From Archangium sp. (GTDB lineage: Bacteria > Myxococcota > Myxococcia > Myxococcales > Myxococcaceae), in the NCBI GenBank assembly GCA_030695565.1, contig JAUYRZ010000085.1, forward strand, positions 124,001 through 188,000: DNA of 64,000 bases, given 5' to 3'. The first letter of the stretch is position 1. Each line of letters begins with the position of its first letter. The notes beneath the pieces are model-generated. The model did not search any database, was not told where the DNA came from, and saw nothing but the letters and a program-made list of their open reading frames with translations. Position numbers and translations under genes: made by a program. Shown in pieces: positions 6,989 to 16,473 of the stretch.

Positions 6989-7639
6989 ATGAAGTTCCGC
7001 ACGTCCCGCGCTGCCCTGTTCTTCGGCCTGGTGGCGGCGGCCTGCTTCGATCCGCTCTACGAAGAAGGCGCGCACCTGACGCCTGGCTGGGTGCTGTGTT
7101 GCCCCTCCGGCGTGGTCGACACGTGTTTCTGCGAGTCGGCCAGCTCCTGTCAGCCCGAACCGGTCGCTTGCGCAGGAGGCCGATGTGCCGCGGTCCAGGC
7201 GTTGTGCACCCTTCACCCCAACCAGGATGCGGGCGTCGGCGGCGGCAACGGGGCTGGCGGCGGTGGCGCGGGCGCGGGCGGAGGGAGCGGCGGTGGTGCG
7301 GGAACGGGCGGCGGTGCAGCAGGTGGCGGCGGCGGGACGGCCGACAGCGGCGTGTATCTCGACGCCGGCGTGGTCGACGCTGGGCTCTCCGATGCCGGCG
7401 CTGGCGGTGGATCGGGCGGCGGCACCGGCGGAGGATCAGGCGGCGGCACCGGCGGTGGTACCGGCGGCGGATCAGGTGGCGGCACCGGCGGAGGAACGAG
7501 CACTTCGTTCGAGTTCTGTTGCCTCAACGCTCGCGTGACGACCTGCGCCTGCCCCCTCAGCGGTTGCACCAACTCGTCTTTCACGCCGTGCCCCGGCGGC
7601 GGGTGTGTCCCGGGCAGCAACGCCGAGGTCTGCCGCTGA
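6989..7639 (+). CDS. Lipoprotein with two Cys-rich modules joined by a Gly-rich linker
   Basis: 216 residues with a lipoprotein signal peptide ending LVAAAC (Cys at about 19). Two similar Cys-rich modules flank the middle: 'WVLCCPSGVVDTCFCES...C...C..GRC' near 30-75 and 'FEFCCLNARVTTCACPLSGC...CPGGGC' near the C-terminus. Both share the CC-x6/7-TCxC start, which suggests an internal duplication. The linker is a long run of Gly/Ser/Thr repeats (GGGSGGGTGGG) interrupted by Asp-Ala-Gly motifs (DAGVVDAGLSDAG), typical of myxobacterial surface lipoproteins. No enzyme motif. Probably surface exposed; function unknown. Confidence 0.75.
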   Translation: MKFRTSRAALFFGLVAAACFDPLYEEGAHLTPGWVLCCPSGVVDTCFCESASSCQPEPVACAGGRCAAVQALCTLHPNQDAGVGGGNGAGGGGAGAGGGSGGGAGTGGGAAGGGGGTADSGVYLDAGVVDAGLSDAGAGGGSGGGTGGGSGGGTGGGTGGGSGGGTGGGTSTSFEFCCLNARVTTCACPLSGCTNSSFTPCPGGGCVPGSNAEVCR

Positions 7640-7642
7640 ACT

Positions 7643-7659
7643 CTCTCAGTCACTGAGAG
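7643..7659 (+). terminator. Small hairpin after the Cys/Gly-rich lipoprotein gene
   Basis: Perfect 7-bp stem CTCTCAG/CTGAGAG with a TCA loop, three bases after the stop codon, followed by CAGGTGTTTTG. Termination or 3'-end protection is possible; the T run is displaced. Confidence 0.4.
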
Positions 7660-7706
7660 CAGGTGTTTTGCCCGCTTGGCGCGATCCGTGCTCAACGGGT
7701 CGGCCG

Positions 7707-8741
7707 ATGACGCGGCGCTCCCCAATTCGATGTTCGATCACGACATTCGCGAAGCGTGTCGTCTTCTTTCTCACAGTGACCGTTAGTTCACTGGCGCTCG
7801 CGCAGGCCGTACCGACCATCGGTGCCAGCGGTGGCGGCGAATCGATGGTTCCCTACCGGGGCACCAGCGTCTCGTACGGCGCCTCGAGCACGGTCTACAA
7901 CTACTCCGAGTCGACGCTGGCAGTGAGCCACCGCCTGGGTCTGATGCCCGAGTGGCACTTCGGCGACGTCCTCACGCTTCGCAGCCGCTTCTTCCTCACC
8001 CAGGAACTCACTCAATCGGACAGCACCACCTACCGCTCCGAGGTCGAGCTCTCTGATCTCTGGCTCGACGCGGTGTGGGGCGGCTTCCGCGAGCGCGTCA
8101 CCGGCATTCGCATCGGGGCCGATCTCCGGTTCACCCTGCCCACCTCGAAGTTCTCGCAGTTCTCCAGCCGCATCATGACGGTCGGCCCCGGGGCGAACGT
8201 CTCGAAGACCTTCAAGGTGCTCGGCGGCCTGACCCTGGTCTACTCCGCGCGTTTCACAGGCCGCTTCCACCGGTTCACCACCCGGCAGAACCTGGGCCCG
8301 GCGATCTCGAACGCGGGCTGCGGCGGCACCGTCACCACCACTGACTTGATCGACGCCACCGCCTGCCGCACCAACACCGGCGTGACCAACATCATCTTCG
8401 ACGTCATTCACGGGCCCACGGTGGTGTTCAACCCGCATGCGCGCCTGAACATCGCGGCTTCGCTCTTCATGCAGCGCGGTTGGGTGCCGGCGCTTTCGGC
8501 CACCGAGTTGGTGCCCGCGGTGCCCATGCAGACCCGCGACTTCATCGGCTTCAGCCTCGGCGTCACGTACCAGCCGTGGGACGTCGTGGGCTTCACCCTC
8601 GGCGCGTTCACCTTCGCCAACCAACTCGATTCGGAGGGGAAGACCATCTTCCCCCTCTTCAACCGCAACACCGTCGCGTCCCTCGACGCCACTTTTGATC
8701 TGGAAGCCGTCGTCTCGAGCATCACCAAGGAGAAGAAATGA
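7707..8741 (+). CDS. Predicted outer-membrane beta-barrel protein
   Basis: 344 residues from ATG 7707. An in-frame upstream ATG at 7605 overlaps the lipoprotein gene and is unlikely. The signal peptide ends VSSLALAQA. The rest alternates aromatic/hydrophobic and polar residues in barrel-like strands (TLRSRFFLTQELTQ, LTLVYSARFTGRFHRF, DFIGFSLGVTYQPWDVVGFTLGAFTFANQL) with turns rich in Asp, Gly and Asn. No enzyme motif. Its stop overlaps the ATG of the next gene (ATGA), so it is probably made together with the giant metalloprotease lipoprotein and may support that protein at the outer membrane. The coupling is inference. Confidence 0.7.
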   Translation: MTRRSPIRCSITTFAKRVVFFLTVTVSSLALAQAVPTIGASGGGESMVPYRGTSVSYGASSTVYNYSESTLAVSHRLGLMPEWHFGDVLTLRSRFFLTQELTQSDSTTYRSEVELSDLWLDAVWGGFRERVTGIRIGADLRFTLPTSKFSQFSSRIMTVGPGANVSKTFKVLGGLTLVYSARFTGRFHRFTTRQNLGPAISNAGCGGTVTTTDLIDATACRTNTGVTNIIFDVIHGPTVVFNPHARLNIAASLFMQRGWVPALSATELVPAVPMQTRDFIGFSLGVTYQPWDVVGFTLGAFTFANQLDSEGKTIFPLFNRNTVASLDATFDLEAVVSSITKEKK

Positions 8742-11700
8742 GTCGCCCCTCTCTCACCGTCCGTTTCCTGGCCGCATCGGCCGCGCTGGCCTTCACCGCT
8801 GGCTGCGCCATCGAGCAGGATCCCATCAACCGGGTTCAGCCGAACTACTACGACAAGACCTTCTTCGTCGGGGCTGACTTCCAGGGCGTGAAAGACGACC
8901 CCGAGTTCTACAGCCAGTCGACCCTCGTCGACGTCGGCTACGGTGCCGGCCAGGACGGCCTGTTCACCAGCACCTACGCGCAGCCGCTCTCGCGCGTGAA
9001 GTGGCAGGTCACCGAAGGCCGCCTGATCGCCCGCCTCGCCTACGAGCGCGTGAAGGACACCGACGGCAAGGGCGTGGGCAAGGCCACCAACGACGGCATC
9101 GTGGTCGCCTCGTACCCGATCACCAGCCACTTCGACATTCGCCGCCAGTACAACCCACAGACCGGCGAGCAGCTCAACGTCATCGAAGAGAACACCCAGG
9201 ATCGCCCCTGGTTCGAGCGCCAGTTCATGCGCGTCAACTGGTCGCGCAACGAGTCGACCGACAACTACGAGTTCGACACCCTCTCGCAGATGGGCGTCTA
9301 CGGCGGCGTGCACTACACGCCCCTGGCCTACGACGTGACCGACCCGGCCGACGAAGACGCGCCGCACATCGACGCGGCCAGCGGCTACCTGGACATCACC
9401 AACAAGGCCTTCGCGGTGCCCGAGATGGTGACCATCGAGCAGTGGGGCTTCACCTTTCCGGCCTGCTTCCTCGACGCCGACATCGGCGGCGGCGGCGCGC
9501 CCACCACGCAGTGCTCGCCCGTCGAGCTGACCATTCGCAACTCGTTCCGCAAAGTGCCTGACAACGACTACGAGCCGGCCGACTGGGACGGCTACCGTTT
9601 CCAGGCGTTCGGCGCGTTCACCACCGATCGCAAGGGCTACGCGCGTGAGTACGGCATGACCGACACGCAGTGGCACCGCTTCATCAACCGCTACAACCTG
9701 TGGGACCGCAGCCACTTCTACACCGACCCCGTCGCCAAGACCGGCGCCGTGGCCTGCTTCACCAGCGGCACCACTCCGGTGGGCGCCGACGCGCACCGCG
9801 ACGTGAACGACAACGGCACCGAAGACGAGTGCGAAACGGTGGGCGGCGGCTCGCGCTGCGACACCTTCAGCCAGAAGTGCACCCTGCCCTTCCGCGACCG
9901 CGTGGTGAAGCCGGTGGTCTGGTACTACACCGAAGGCAGCAACCCTGACTTCTTCGACGCCAGCCGCGAAGCGACCCACGAGTGGGACGTCGCGCTGCGC
10001 AGCTCGATCCAGGCGGCCCGCTACACCGAGTGCGTGCGCACCAAGGGCAGCGGCTGCAACGAAGCCTCGCCCATGTACTTCGGCCAGCAAGACGACAACC
10101 ACGACGCCATCTGGCTCGCCAAAGAAGTCGATGACTGCCGCGCCGGCCTCTACGTCTCGGCCGTCGACTGCGAAGCGCTGGCCGACACCCTCGGCGCCGA
10201 GCGCAACATGCCCCCCGGCGTGATCGCGCTGGCCAAGATGCAAGAGGCCGCCGTGCTCTGCCACAGCCCCGTCGAAGCGAACGACCCCGCCGCGTGCGGT
10301 TCGCCCCGCCTGCCCGCCACCCTCACCTCGGCGCTCTGCTTCTCCGCGCGCCTCGAGGGCAACACGGAAGTGCAGAACGAGTGCCGCAAGGCCCTCAACG
10401 TGCGCAAGGGCGACCTGCGTTACCACGCGATCAACACCATCGTGACGCCGCAGACGCCGTCGCCCTGGGGCATCATGGTCGACGGCCACGATCCGCTCAC
10501 CGGCGAGAAGGTCTCGGCCAGCATCAACGTCTGGTCGCACGTCACCGACCTGTGGAGCCAGGGCGTGGTCGACACCGCCCGCTACATCAAGGGCGAGCTG
10601 ACCACCGCCGACGTCACCGAAGGCACCTACGTGCGCGACTGGGCCAGCGCGGCCGAAGCGGCCAGCACCGGCGGTTCGCTCGCCCACCTGGGCCCCGATG
10701 AGCAGAAGCGCCAGCTGGCGGCGTCGCTGGGCGCCGACATGGTCAACCTCGACGCCAAGCTCGAGCAGATCAAGGGCAGCACGGCCTTCAAGAAGGCCAA
10801 GGCCATGCGCGCCGAGCTGAGCGACGTGCGCTTCGACGCGAAGCAGGGCAGCACCACCCGGGCGATCTACGACGCGCGCCGCAAGCACGCCCTCGACACC
10901 CCCACCGAAGCGGCGCTCACCACGCGCACCATGCAGCAGCTGGCGGGCAACGTCTCGAGGTTCGACACCAGCAGCATGCTGGCCTTCGCCTCTCCGTTGC
11001 GCGGCGCCAACCCGGCCATCGCGCGCGAGCTGAAGCAGGCCCGTGAGCTGGCGCTGGCTGAACGTGGCGCCTGCATCATGCACGAGTCGCCCGCCCCGCT
11101 GGGCATCGCCGATCTGGCCAACGTGCTCGAGGCGAAGTTCGGCCCGTTCAACCCCGCCGCCTCGAAGGCCGACCAGGCTGCGCACGCCGAACGCGCCCGC
11201 CGCTACGTGGCCCAGCGCGCGCACTACGCGGTGCTGACGCACGAGATCGGTCACTCCATCGCGTTGCGCCACAACTTCGTCAGCTCGTCCGACGCGTGGA
11301 ACTACCGCCCGCAGTACTGGCAGCTGCGCACCGACAACGGCACGAACACCACCAAGTGCACCGCGGTGGATCCCACGGGCAGCTGCCTGGGGCCCCGCTC
11401 CCTCGACGCGATCAACGCGAACGAGCGGGCGAACCTGCTGAGCATGTTCATGCAGTCGTCCACCATGGACTACGCCGGTGAAGCGACGCAGGACTTCCTG
11501 GGCCTGGGCGCCTACGACTTCGCCGCCACCCGCATGTTCTACGGCGACGTGGCCGCGGTGATCGACGACCCGCAGATGCGCGCCGGTTCTGACAAGGCGC
11601 GCGGCGCGCTGGGCAAGATCGACAACTTCGGCGGCATCCTGGGCATCAGCTTCGACGTGGGAGACGGCGCCGGTGGCACCGACCCGATTCACTACACCGA

Positions 11701-13468
11701 GCTGCAGTCGAACTTCGGGATGATCCGCGACTGCGTGGCGGTCGACCCGGCCAAGTACCGCCCCGCGACCTGGCACGAAGAGTCGATGGGCACCTGGAAC
11801 CCCACCGTCGACGGCTTGATCGTTCAGGTCAACGGCGCGTACCAGAAGTGCCGCCAGATTCCGGTCGACTACATCAACTGGTCGCTGCTGCGCGCCGCCC
11901 GCCCCAACGAAGCCGCCAACGTGCGCTCCACCAAGGTGATCGACCCGTTCAGCCGCGTGCGTTTCCCCTACGGCTTCGCCACCGATCGCTGGGCTGACCT
12001 GGGCAACCTCTCGGTCTACCGCCACGACAACGGGGCCGACCCGTACGAGCTGTTCGACTTCCTGATCACCCAGCAGGAGGTGAACCACATCTTCGACAAC
12101 TACCGCCGCAACCGTCAGACGTTCTCGGTGCGCACGGCCTCGGGCCGCACCCTCTCTCGCTACAACGAGAAGCTGCGTGACGCGGCCAAGGGCATGGGCC
12201 TCATCGCGAACATCTACAAGGATTTCGCGGTCGAGGTTGGCTACGACTACGACACCCTCTGGCCGTACCTGGGCACGCTGCTCTTCAGCGAGAACCTGGT
12301 GGCCTCAGGCCTGGGCTTCGATCACTTCGCCCGTCAGATGTCGCGCCCGCAGTCGGGCCCGCACAGCCTCGAGGGCGGCATTCTGCGCTCGACGCTCGAC
12401 ACGGTGGCCAACCCCGGCAACACGGTGGTCACCATCCCCAACGGCGCCACCGGCTACTTCGGCAACGTGACCTTCGGCGGCCGCCCGATGGAGAACGCGC
12501 TGTCGGAGACCAACGGCGAATACGACAGCGAGTTCACCATCAACGTGGGCAGCTACTACGACAAGGCGTGGGCCCCGATGTTGATGACGGAGTCGGTCGA
12601 CAACTTCATCTCGGACAGCCGCCGTGACTTCCTCGATGGGCGGTACCGCGCCGTCTCGATGGCCGACCTGTTCCCCGAAGGGTACCGCCGCTGGTTGGGC
12701 AACAACCTCACGGGCGACGACGCGATGAAGGGCAGCCGGCTGGCCGCCCAGAACGGCGTCCCCACGGTCGAAGGCGGCTTCCCCGCCGCGGGCATCGGCT
12801 ACATCTCGTGGTGGAAGCCCACCCCGGAGATCTGCTTCCAGTCGGCCAGCTCGCTGGAGTGCGGCGTCACGCCGGCCAACAGCATCGTGATCGACCCGCA
12901 GATCGGTTGGGAGCAGCAGAAGTTCCTGATCGCGATGACGCTGATGTACCTGCCTGAGAACGCGCAGCAGGGCTGGCTCGATCAGATGAACATCTGGGAG
13001 CTGGGCGCCGACACGGACCCGGGCTTCGCCAACCGCATCGAGCTGCACCTGCCCGAGGGCAAGGTGTACATCGCGAAGACGTTCGGCAAGGAGACCATGT
13101 TCGGCAAGACGGTGCAGCGCGGCGTGGCAGCGCGCATGCTCCAGTACGCCAACGAGCTGGTCGAAGCGGCGTACGTGACCGACCCGGGGCCTGACCGCGA
13201 CGGCGACACCGTGCCGGACTGGACCACCCCTCGCATCGTGGCCGGCAAGGCCGTGGTGAAGTTCGACCCGACCATCGACTCGATCAACGCGCAGGGCGGC
13301 GTGGTCTCGGGCCGGCCGGGTTGTGATGCCACCGACAGCACCCAGTGCACCTGCACGTCGAACCGGGCGTGCTTGCTGCTGCAGAAGTACACCGAGCTGC
13401 CGTTCTTCATGCGCCAGGCGATGCGTGACTACGGGCTGGCGAACCCCAGCATGAAAGGCATTTACTGA
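8738..13468 (+). CDS. Giant metzincin-like zinc metalloprotease lipoprotein
   Basis: 1576 residues with a lipoprotein signal (AFTAGC, Cys near 22). The zinc site HEIGHSIALRH at 835-845 has metzincin spacing (HExxHxxxxxH) but Ala where the family usually has Gly. It is followed by NF and later by a Met-turn SSTMDY (Met910). The arrangement resembles zinc-dependent proteases with a DUF4953 domain, although the large size and N-terminal half (aromatic, Asp-rich strands, residues 30-450) are not assigned. It is full length, followed by a good terminator, and has strong GC3 codon bias. Likely role: extracellular or surface proteolysis. Confidence 0.82.
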   Translation: MSRPSLTVRFLAASAALAFTAGCAIEQDPINRVQPNYYDKTFFVGADFQGVKDDPEFYSQSTLVDVGYGAGQDGLFTSTYAQPLSRVKWQVTEGRLIARLAYERVKDTDGKGVGKATNDGIVVASYPITSHFDIRRQYNPQTGEQLNVIEENTQDRPWFERQFMRVNWSRNESTDNYEFDTLSQMGVYGGVHYTPLAYDVTDPADEDAPHIDAASGYLDITNKAFAVPEMVTIEQWGFTFPACFLDADIGGGGAPTTQCSPVELTIRNSFRKVPDNDYEPADWDGYRFQAFGAFTTDRKGYAREYGMTDTQWHRFINRYNLWDRSHFYTDPVAKTGAVACFTSGTTPVGADAHRDVNDNGTEDECETVGGGSRCDTFSQKCTLPFRDRVVKPVVWYYTEGSNPDFFDASREATHEWDVALRSSIQAARYTECVRTKGSGCNEASPMYFGQQDDNHDAIWLAKEVDDCRAGLYVSAVDCEALADTLGAERNMPPGVIALAKMQEAAVLCHSPVEANDPAACGSPRLPATLTSALCFSARLEGNTEVQNECRKALNVRKGDLRYHAINTIVTPQTPSPWGIMVDGHDPLTGEKVSASINVWSHVTDLWSQGVVDTARYIKGELTTADVTEGTYVRDWASAAEAASTGGSLAHLGPDEQKRQLAASLGADMVNLDAKLEQIKGSTAFKKAKAMRAELSDVRFDAKQGSTTRAIYDARRKHALDTPTEAALTTRTMQQLAGNVSRFDTSSMLAFASPLRGANPAIARELKQARELALAERGACIMHESPAPLGIADLANVLEAKFGPFNPAASKADQAAHAERARRYVAQRAHYAVLTHEIGHSIALRHNFVSSSDAWNYRPQYWQLRTDNGTNTTKCTAVDPTGSCLGPRSLDAINANERANLLSMFMQSSTMDYAGEATQDFLGLGAYDFAATRMFYGDVAAVIDDPQMRAGSDKARGALGKIDNFGGILGISFDVGDGAGGTDPIHYTELQSNFGMIRDCVAVDPAKYRPATWHEESMGTWNPTVDGLIVQVNGAYQKCRQIPVDYINWSLLRAARPNEAANVRSTKVIDPFSRVRFPYGFATDRWADLGNLSVYRHDNGADPYELFDFLITQQEVNHIFDNYRRNRQTFSVRTASGRTLSRYNEKLRDAAKGMGLIANIYKDFAVEVGYDYDTLWPYLGTLLFSENLVASGLGFDHFARQMSRPQSGPHSLEGGILRSTLDTVANPGNTVVTIPNGATGYFGNVTFGGRPMENALSETNGEYDSEFTINVGSYYDKAWAPMLMTESVDNFISDSRRDFLDGRYRAVSMADLFPEGYRRWLGNNLTGDDAMKGSRLAAQNGVPTVEGGFPAAGIGYISWWKPTPEICFQSASSLECGVTPANSIVIDPQIGWEQQKFLIAMTLMYLPENAQQGWLDQMNIWELGADTDPGFANRIELHLPEGKVYIAKTFGKETMFGKTVQRGVAARMLQYANELVEAAYVTDPGPDRDGDTVPDWTTPRIVAGKAVVKFDPTIDSINAQGGVVSGRPGCDATDSTQCTCTSNRACLLLQKYTELPFFMRQAMRDYGLANPSMKGIY

Positions 13469-13494
13469 GCGCGAGCTGATCGCCTGAAAAAGTG

Positions 13495-13528
13495 AAACGC
13501 CGTGACGCCAGCAAGGGTCACGGCGTTT
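13495..13528 (+). terminator. Intrinsic terminator after the giant metalloprotease gene
   Basis: Stem AAACGCCGTGAC / GTCACGGCGTTT with a 10-base loop followed by TCTTTTG. It ends the plus-strand run of genes that starts with the ECF sigma factor. Confidence 0.85.
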
Positions 13529-13539
13529 TCTTTTGAGAT

Positions 13540-13583
13540 CCCCTCTCCCTTCAGGCCCTTCAGGAGAGGGTCAGGGTGAGGGC
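13540..13583. repeat. CTCTCCC/GGGAGAG palindromic repeat
   Basis: CCCCTCTCCCTTCAGGCCCTTCAGGAGAGGGTCAGGGTGAGG, one half-element with the conserved TCAGGGTGAGG arm, in the convergent space between the terminator and the chorismate mutase gene. Confidence 0.75.
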
Positions 13584-13832
13584 TCAACGAAGAGGAACAC
13601 CGATGATCCGATCGAGGATCGCCGAGATCGCATCTATCGAAAGCCCGAGCGACTCAGCCTGGGCCAACAACCGAGAACGCAACTCGAGCTCCCGAGCCGG
13701 ATCGATGCGGGCCACCTGGTGCTGCTGTTTCCAAGCCCAGATCTCCTCGACCACCGACGCCCGCCGGGCGAGCAGCTCGATCAACTCCGCATCGAGCGCA
13801 TCCAACTGAGCGCGCATCTCCGCCAGCTTCAC
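13584..13832 (-). CDS. Chorismate mutase (AroQ-type, monofunctional)
   Basis: 82 residues, all helical, the usual size of a stand-alone AroQ domain. The order is right: 'MRAQLDALDAELIELLARRASVVEEIWAWKQ' (helix 1 with the catalytic Arg of LLARR and the Lys of WKQ), then 'PARELELRSRLLAQAESLGL', then 'AISAILDRIIG'. AroQ proteins convert chorismate to prephenate for Phe and Tyr synthesis. Start ATG 13832 overlaps the stop of the U32 gene (ATGA), so the two are translated together. No other aromatic-pathway gene is nearby. Some small AroQ-fold proteins serve other purposes, so the biochemical role is likely but not certain. Confidence 0.8.
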   Translation of the reverse strand: MKLAEMRAQLDALDAELIELLARRASVVEEIWAWKQQHQVARIDPARELELRSRLLAQAESLGLSIDAISAILDRIIGVPLR

Positions 13833-16468
13833 GGAGACAACGTCCTCATGGTGCCCGCGGTGACGCCGAACTGCTCATGCACCTCGAGGCGTTGCTGCAG
13901 CTCGGAAGGTGAACACTTCCCGGCGAGCACGTCTTGCCAGGCCGCGAGCACTGAGCTGCAGGTCGCCTGATCTTCCCAGACGAACTCGACGCGGAACCGT
14001 TTGACGCCCGCCTTGATCAACCGCGGCACGGCCTTGCCCGCGCTCTGCGCCTGCGCGTTGAACACGGTGTTGCGGCACCCGATGTCGACCACCACGGGGT
14101 GTTGGCGGCCTTCCCTGTCTTGCAGCGCGATCTTCTGCTTCTCGCACGGCCGGCCGCAGGTCCTGAAGTCGCGCCCCTGCGAGATGGTGTGCGCGTAGAC
14201 GCAGTGTTCGGTGTGGAAGGTGGCGATGTGGTGATGCACCGCGACGGTGATGCGCTCCGCAGGCACCGAGCCGAGCATCGCGTGCAGCTGGGTCTCGTCG
14301 AGGTCGTGCGCGGCGGTGAGCGTGTCGCAGCCCATCGCGAGCAGGTGCCGCGCGGTGACCGAGTTCGTCACGTTGAGCGAGAAATCACCGTGCACCACCG
14401 GCCCCGCGACGGTGGACCTGGAGAAGTGAACCAGCCCGCCCCAATGCCGCACCAGCACCGCGTCAGGCGCGAGCTTTTCGATGCGGCGATCGATGCCGTC
14501 TTCACCGGGCTTCTGCACCCGCGTGGTGGCGATCACCACGTGCAGGCCCGCTTCGCGCGCCCGAGCGACGGCTTTCTCGAGACCGACGAGCTCCATCCAA
14601 TCGAGCTCGACCTCAAGAAGACCCGCTGCGATCACCGCCTCGAGCTGAGGAGCCGTCCGCACCAACGGAATCAACCGCGGCTCGGCAGGCGCGACCCACG
14701 GCCGGCGTGCAGGCAAGGTGGCCGCCTGGGCCGCCAGCTGCGCCGCGACCGGCACCGGCGAGATCTCATGACGGCAGCCAGCGAGCACTTTGGGCTCGAG
14801 CTCAGCGACCAACGAGCGCCGCAACGCTTTGAGGGCAGGCGGCGGCAGATGAAGCCCGGCACCGAGACCATCCAACTGCACCTCGGCGAGCCGGAACGGC
14901 GTGCCACCAAAGCTGCCCAGCTTCTCCGAGAGCAGCTCGACGCCCAGGCTCACCTTCGACGCGGCGCTCAACACGCCCTCACTGCGGCCGGTGACTGAGA
15001 CACCCTTCCCCACGTTGCCCAGCGCGGTGGCCACGGCGGTGAGCGGCTCACCGAGCGCACCCGACACCACCAGCTTCACCGGAATGTTCCCCAGCGCGCC
15101 GCGCATGCCTTCATCGACGGCCGCGTTCGCATCGGCGGTCAGCCGGGGATCACTCGAGAGCCACACCTTGTCGCCTGCGCGCACCCGCGAAAGATCTGGA
15201 CCCGGCCTGCCAAACCGCAGCCACCAACCACCAGGCGCAGCCTCCACGCCGAAGAGCGGGCCACCCGGTTCTTCGTCTTGCGGACGACCGGTATCGAAGC
15301 CGACACCGCAGCCGGGGATCGGATCGGGCAGCTCGAGCGGAACACCTCGATTGTCGGCCGGGTTCGCGCCACCGATCACCGGCAGCGACACCTTGGTGGC
15401 TCCGAGCGGCTGGCCCCGCTTCCCGATCGCCACCCCACCCGTCGCTTCGCGTTTCGCGCGGCGAATGCGCACCGCACCTGGCTTGAGCTCGACCACTTCA
15501 CCGAGCAGCGCGCCGCGGTTCTTGGGGAAGCGGCCCTCCACCATGCTCTGGTGATCCGAGCCGCCGAGAAACCCATCGGAGAACCCGCGCGAATACGACA
15601 CGGCCATGCGGCCCAGATCGCGCTGGAGCTGCTGCTGCGCCTCGGGTGACTTGTCGCGCTGCTCCGCGATCGCATCACGCCAGCGTTTGTACCCCTCGAC
15701 GGCCGACAGCACGTACGCCGGGCCCTTGAGCCGGCCTTCGATCTTCAGGCTCGCCACGCCGATGTCCGACAGCTCGGAGACCGCGCGCGCGCCGGCGAGA
15801 TCCATCGGGCTGAGCAGGTACGCCACGTCGCCCAGGTCACGCACTTCGCCGTCGACGACCAACTGGTACGGCAAGCGGCACGACTGTGCGCACTGCCCGC
15901 GATTGGCGGAACGACCGCCCCAGGCTTCCGAGGTGAGGCACTGGCCGCTCCACGACATGCACAAGGCGCCGTGAATGAAGACCTCGAGCTGCAGCGACGT
16001 GCCGCGCGCGAAGGTGCGGATCTCGTCGACCGACAGCTCGCGCGGCACCACCACGCGCGTGGCCCCCAGCTGCTGCGCGAACGCTGCGCCTTCGGGGCTG
16101 GAGATGGTCATCTGCGTCGAGGCATGCACCTCGAGCGTGGGAGCCACCGCGCGCGCCAGCAACGCCACCGCGGGATCCTGCACGATGATCGCGTCGACGC
16201 CGGCCGCCGCACACGCACGCAGCACCGACTCGGCAAACGACAGCTCGTGCTCGAACACCAACGTGTTCAACGTCACGTAGGCGCGAGCCCCTGCGCGGTG
16301 AATGCCATCGACCAGCGAAGGCAACCGCGCGACCGAGAAGTTGGTCGCCCGCGCGCGTGCGTTCATGCCTCCGTCGAGACCGAAGTAGACGGCATCGGCA
16401 CCGGCGGCGAGCGCAGCCGCGAGGCTGTCGTCATCACCTGCCGGAGCGAGGATCTCGGGGACCTCCAT
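13829..16468 (-). CDS. U32-family protein, RlhA-like (23S rRNA hydroxylation) candidate
   Basis: 879 residues. N-terminal U32 domain: 'MEVPEILAPAGDDDSLAAAL', 'GADAVYFGL', and the signature EVFIHGALCMSWSGQCLTS. Cysteines at 170, 177, 193 and 197 are placed as for an iron-sulfur site. The long C-terminal part, with a second Cys set (HCVYAH..., CGRPCEK, IGCR), matches the large U32 class with a DUF3656-type region. E. coli RlhA, which makes 5-hydroxycytidine in 23S rRNA, belongs here. That protein is about 650 residues; this one is longer. It precedes and overlaps the chorismate mutase gene. RlhA was reported to depend on prephenate-related metabolism in E. coli, which fits the pairing. Family firm; exact substrate inferred. 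Confidence 0.8.
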   Translation of the reverse strand: MEVPEILAPAGDDDSLAAALAAGADAVYFGLDGGMNARARATNFSVARLPSLVDGIHRAGARAYVTLNTLVFEHELSFAESVLRACAAAGVDAIIVQDPAVALLARAVAPTLEVHASTQMTISSPEGAAFAQQLGATRVVVPRELSVDEIRTFARGTSLQLEVFIHGALCMSWSGQCLTSEAWGGRSANRGQCAQSCRLPYQLVVDGEVRDLGDVAYLLSPMDLAGARAVSELSDIGVASLKIEGRLKGPAYVLSAVEGYKRWRDAIAEQRDKSPEAQQQLQRDLGRMAVSYSRGFSDGFLGGSDHQSMVEGRFPKNRGALLGEVVELKPGAVRIRRAKREATGGVAIGKRGQPLGATKVSLPVIGGANPADNRGVPLELPDPIPGCGVGFDTGRPQDEEPGGPLFGVEAAPGGWWLRFGRPGPDLSRVRAGDKVWLSSDPRLTADANAAVDEGMRGALGNIPVKLVVSGALGEPLTAVATALGNVGKGVSVTGRSEGVLSAASKVSLGVELLSEKLGSFGGTPFRLAEVQLDGLGAGLHLPPPALKALRRSLVAELEPKVLAGCRHEISPVPVAAQLAAQAATLPARRPWVAPAEPRLIPLVRTAPQLEAVIAAGLLEVELDWMELVGLEKAVARAREAGLHVVIATTRVQKPGEDGIDRRIEKLAPDAVLVRHWGGLVHFSRSTVAGPVVHGDFSLNVTNSVTARHLLAMGCDTLTAAHDLDETQLHAMLGSVPAERITVAVHHHIATFHTEHCVYAHTISQGRDFRTCGRPCEKQKIALQDREGRQHPVVVDIGCRNTVFNAQAQSAGKAVPRLIKAGVKRFRVEFVWEDQATCSSVLAAWQDVLAGKCSPSELQQRLEVHEQFGVTAGTMRTLSP

Positions 16469-16473
16469 GCGAG

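Noticed and set aside
7096-7656. Arg-rich frames under the Gly-rich lipoprotein
   Set aside because: They are frame-shifted translations of GGC/GGT repeats, with no start or family support.
8408-12088. A 1226-residue minus-strand open frame under the metalloprotease gene
   Set aside because: It lies antisense to a well supported plus-strand CDS with strong third-position GC bias. The low-complexity, His/Val/Gly/Arg-rich product is what such bias makes on the opposite strand, and no motif or ribosome-binding site supports it.
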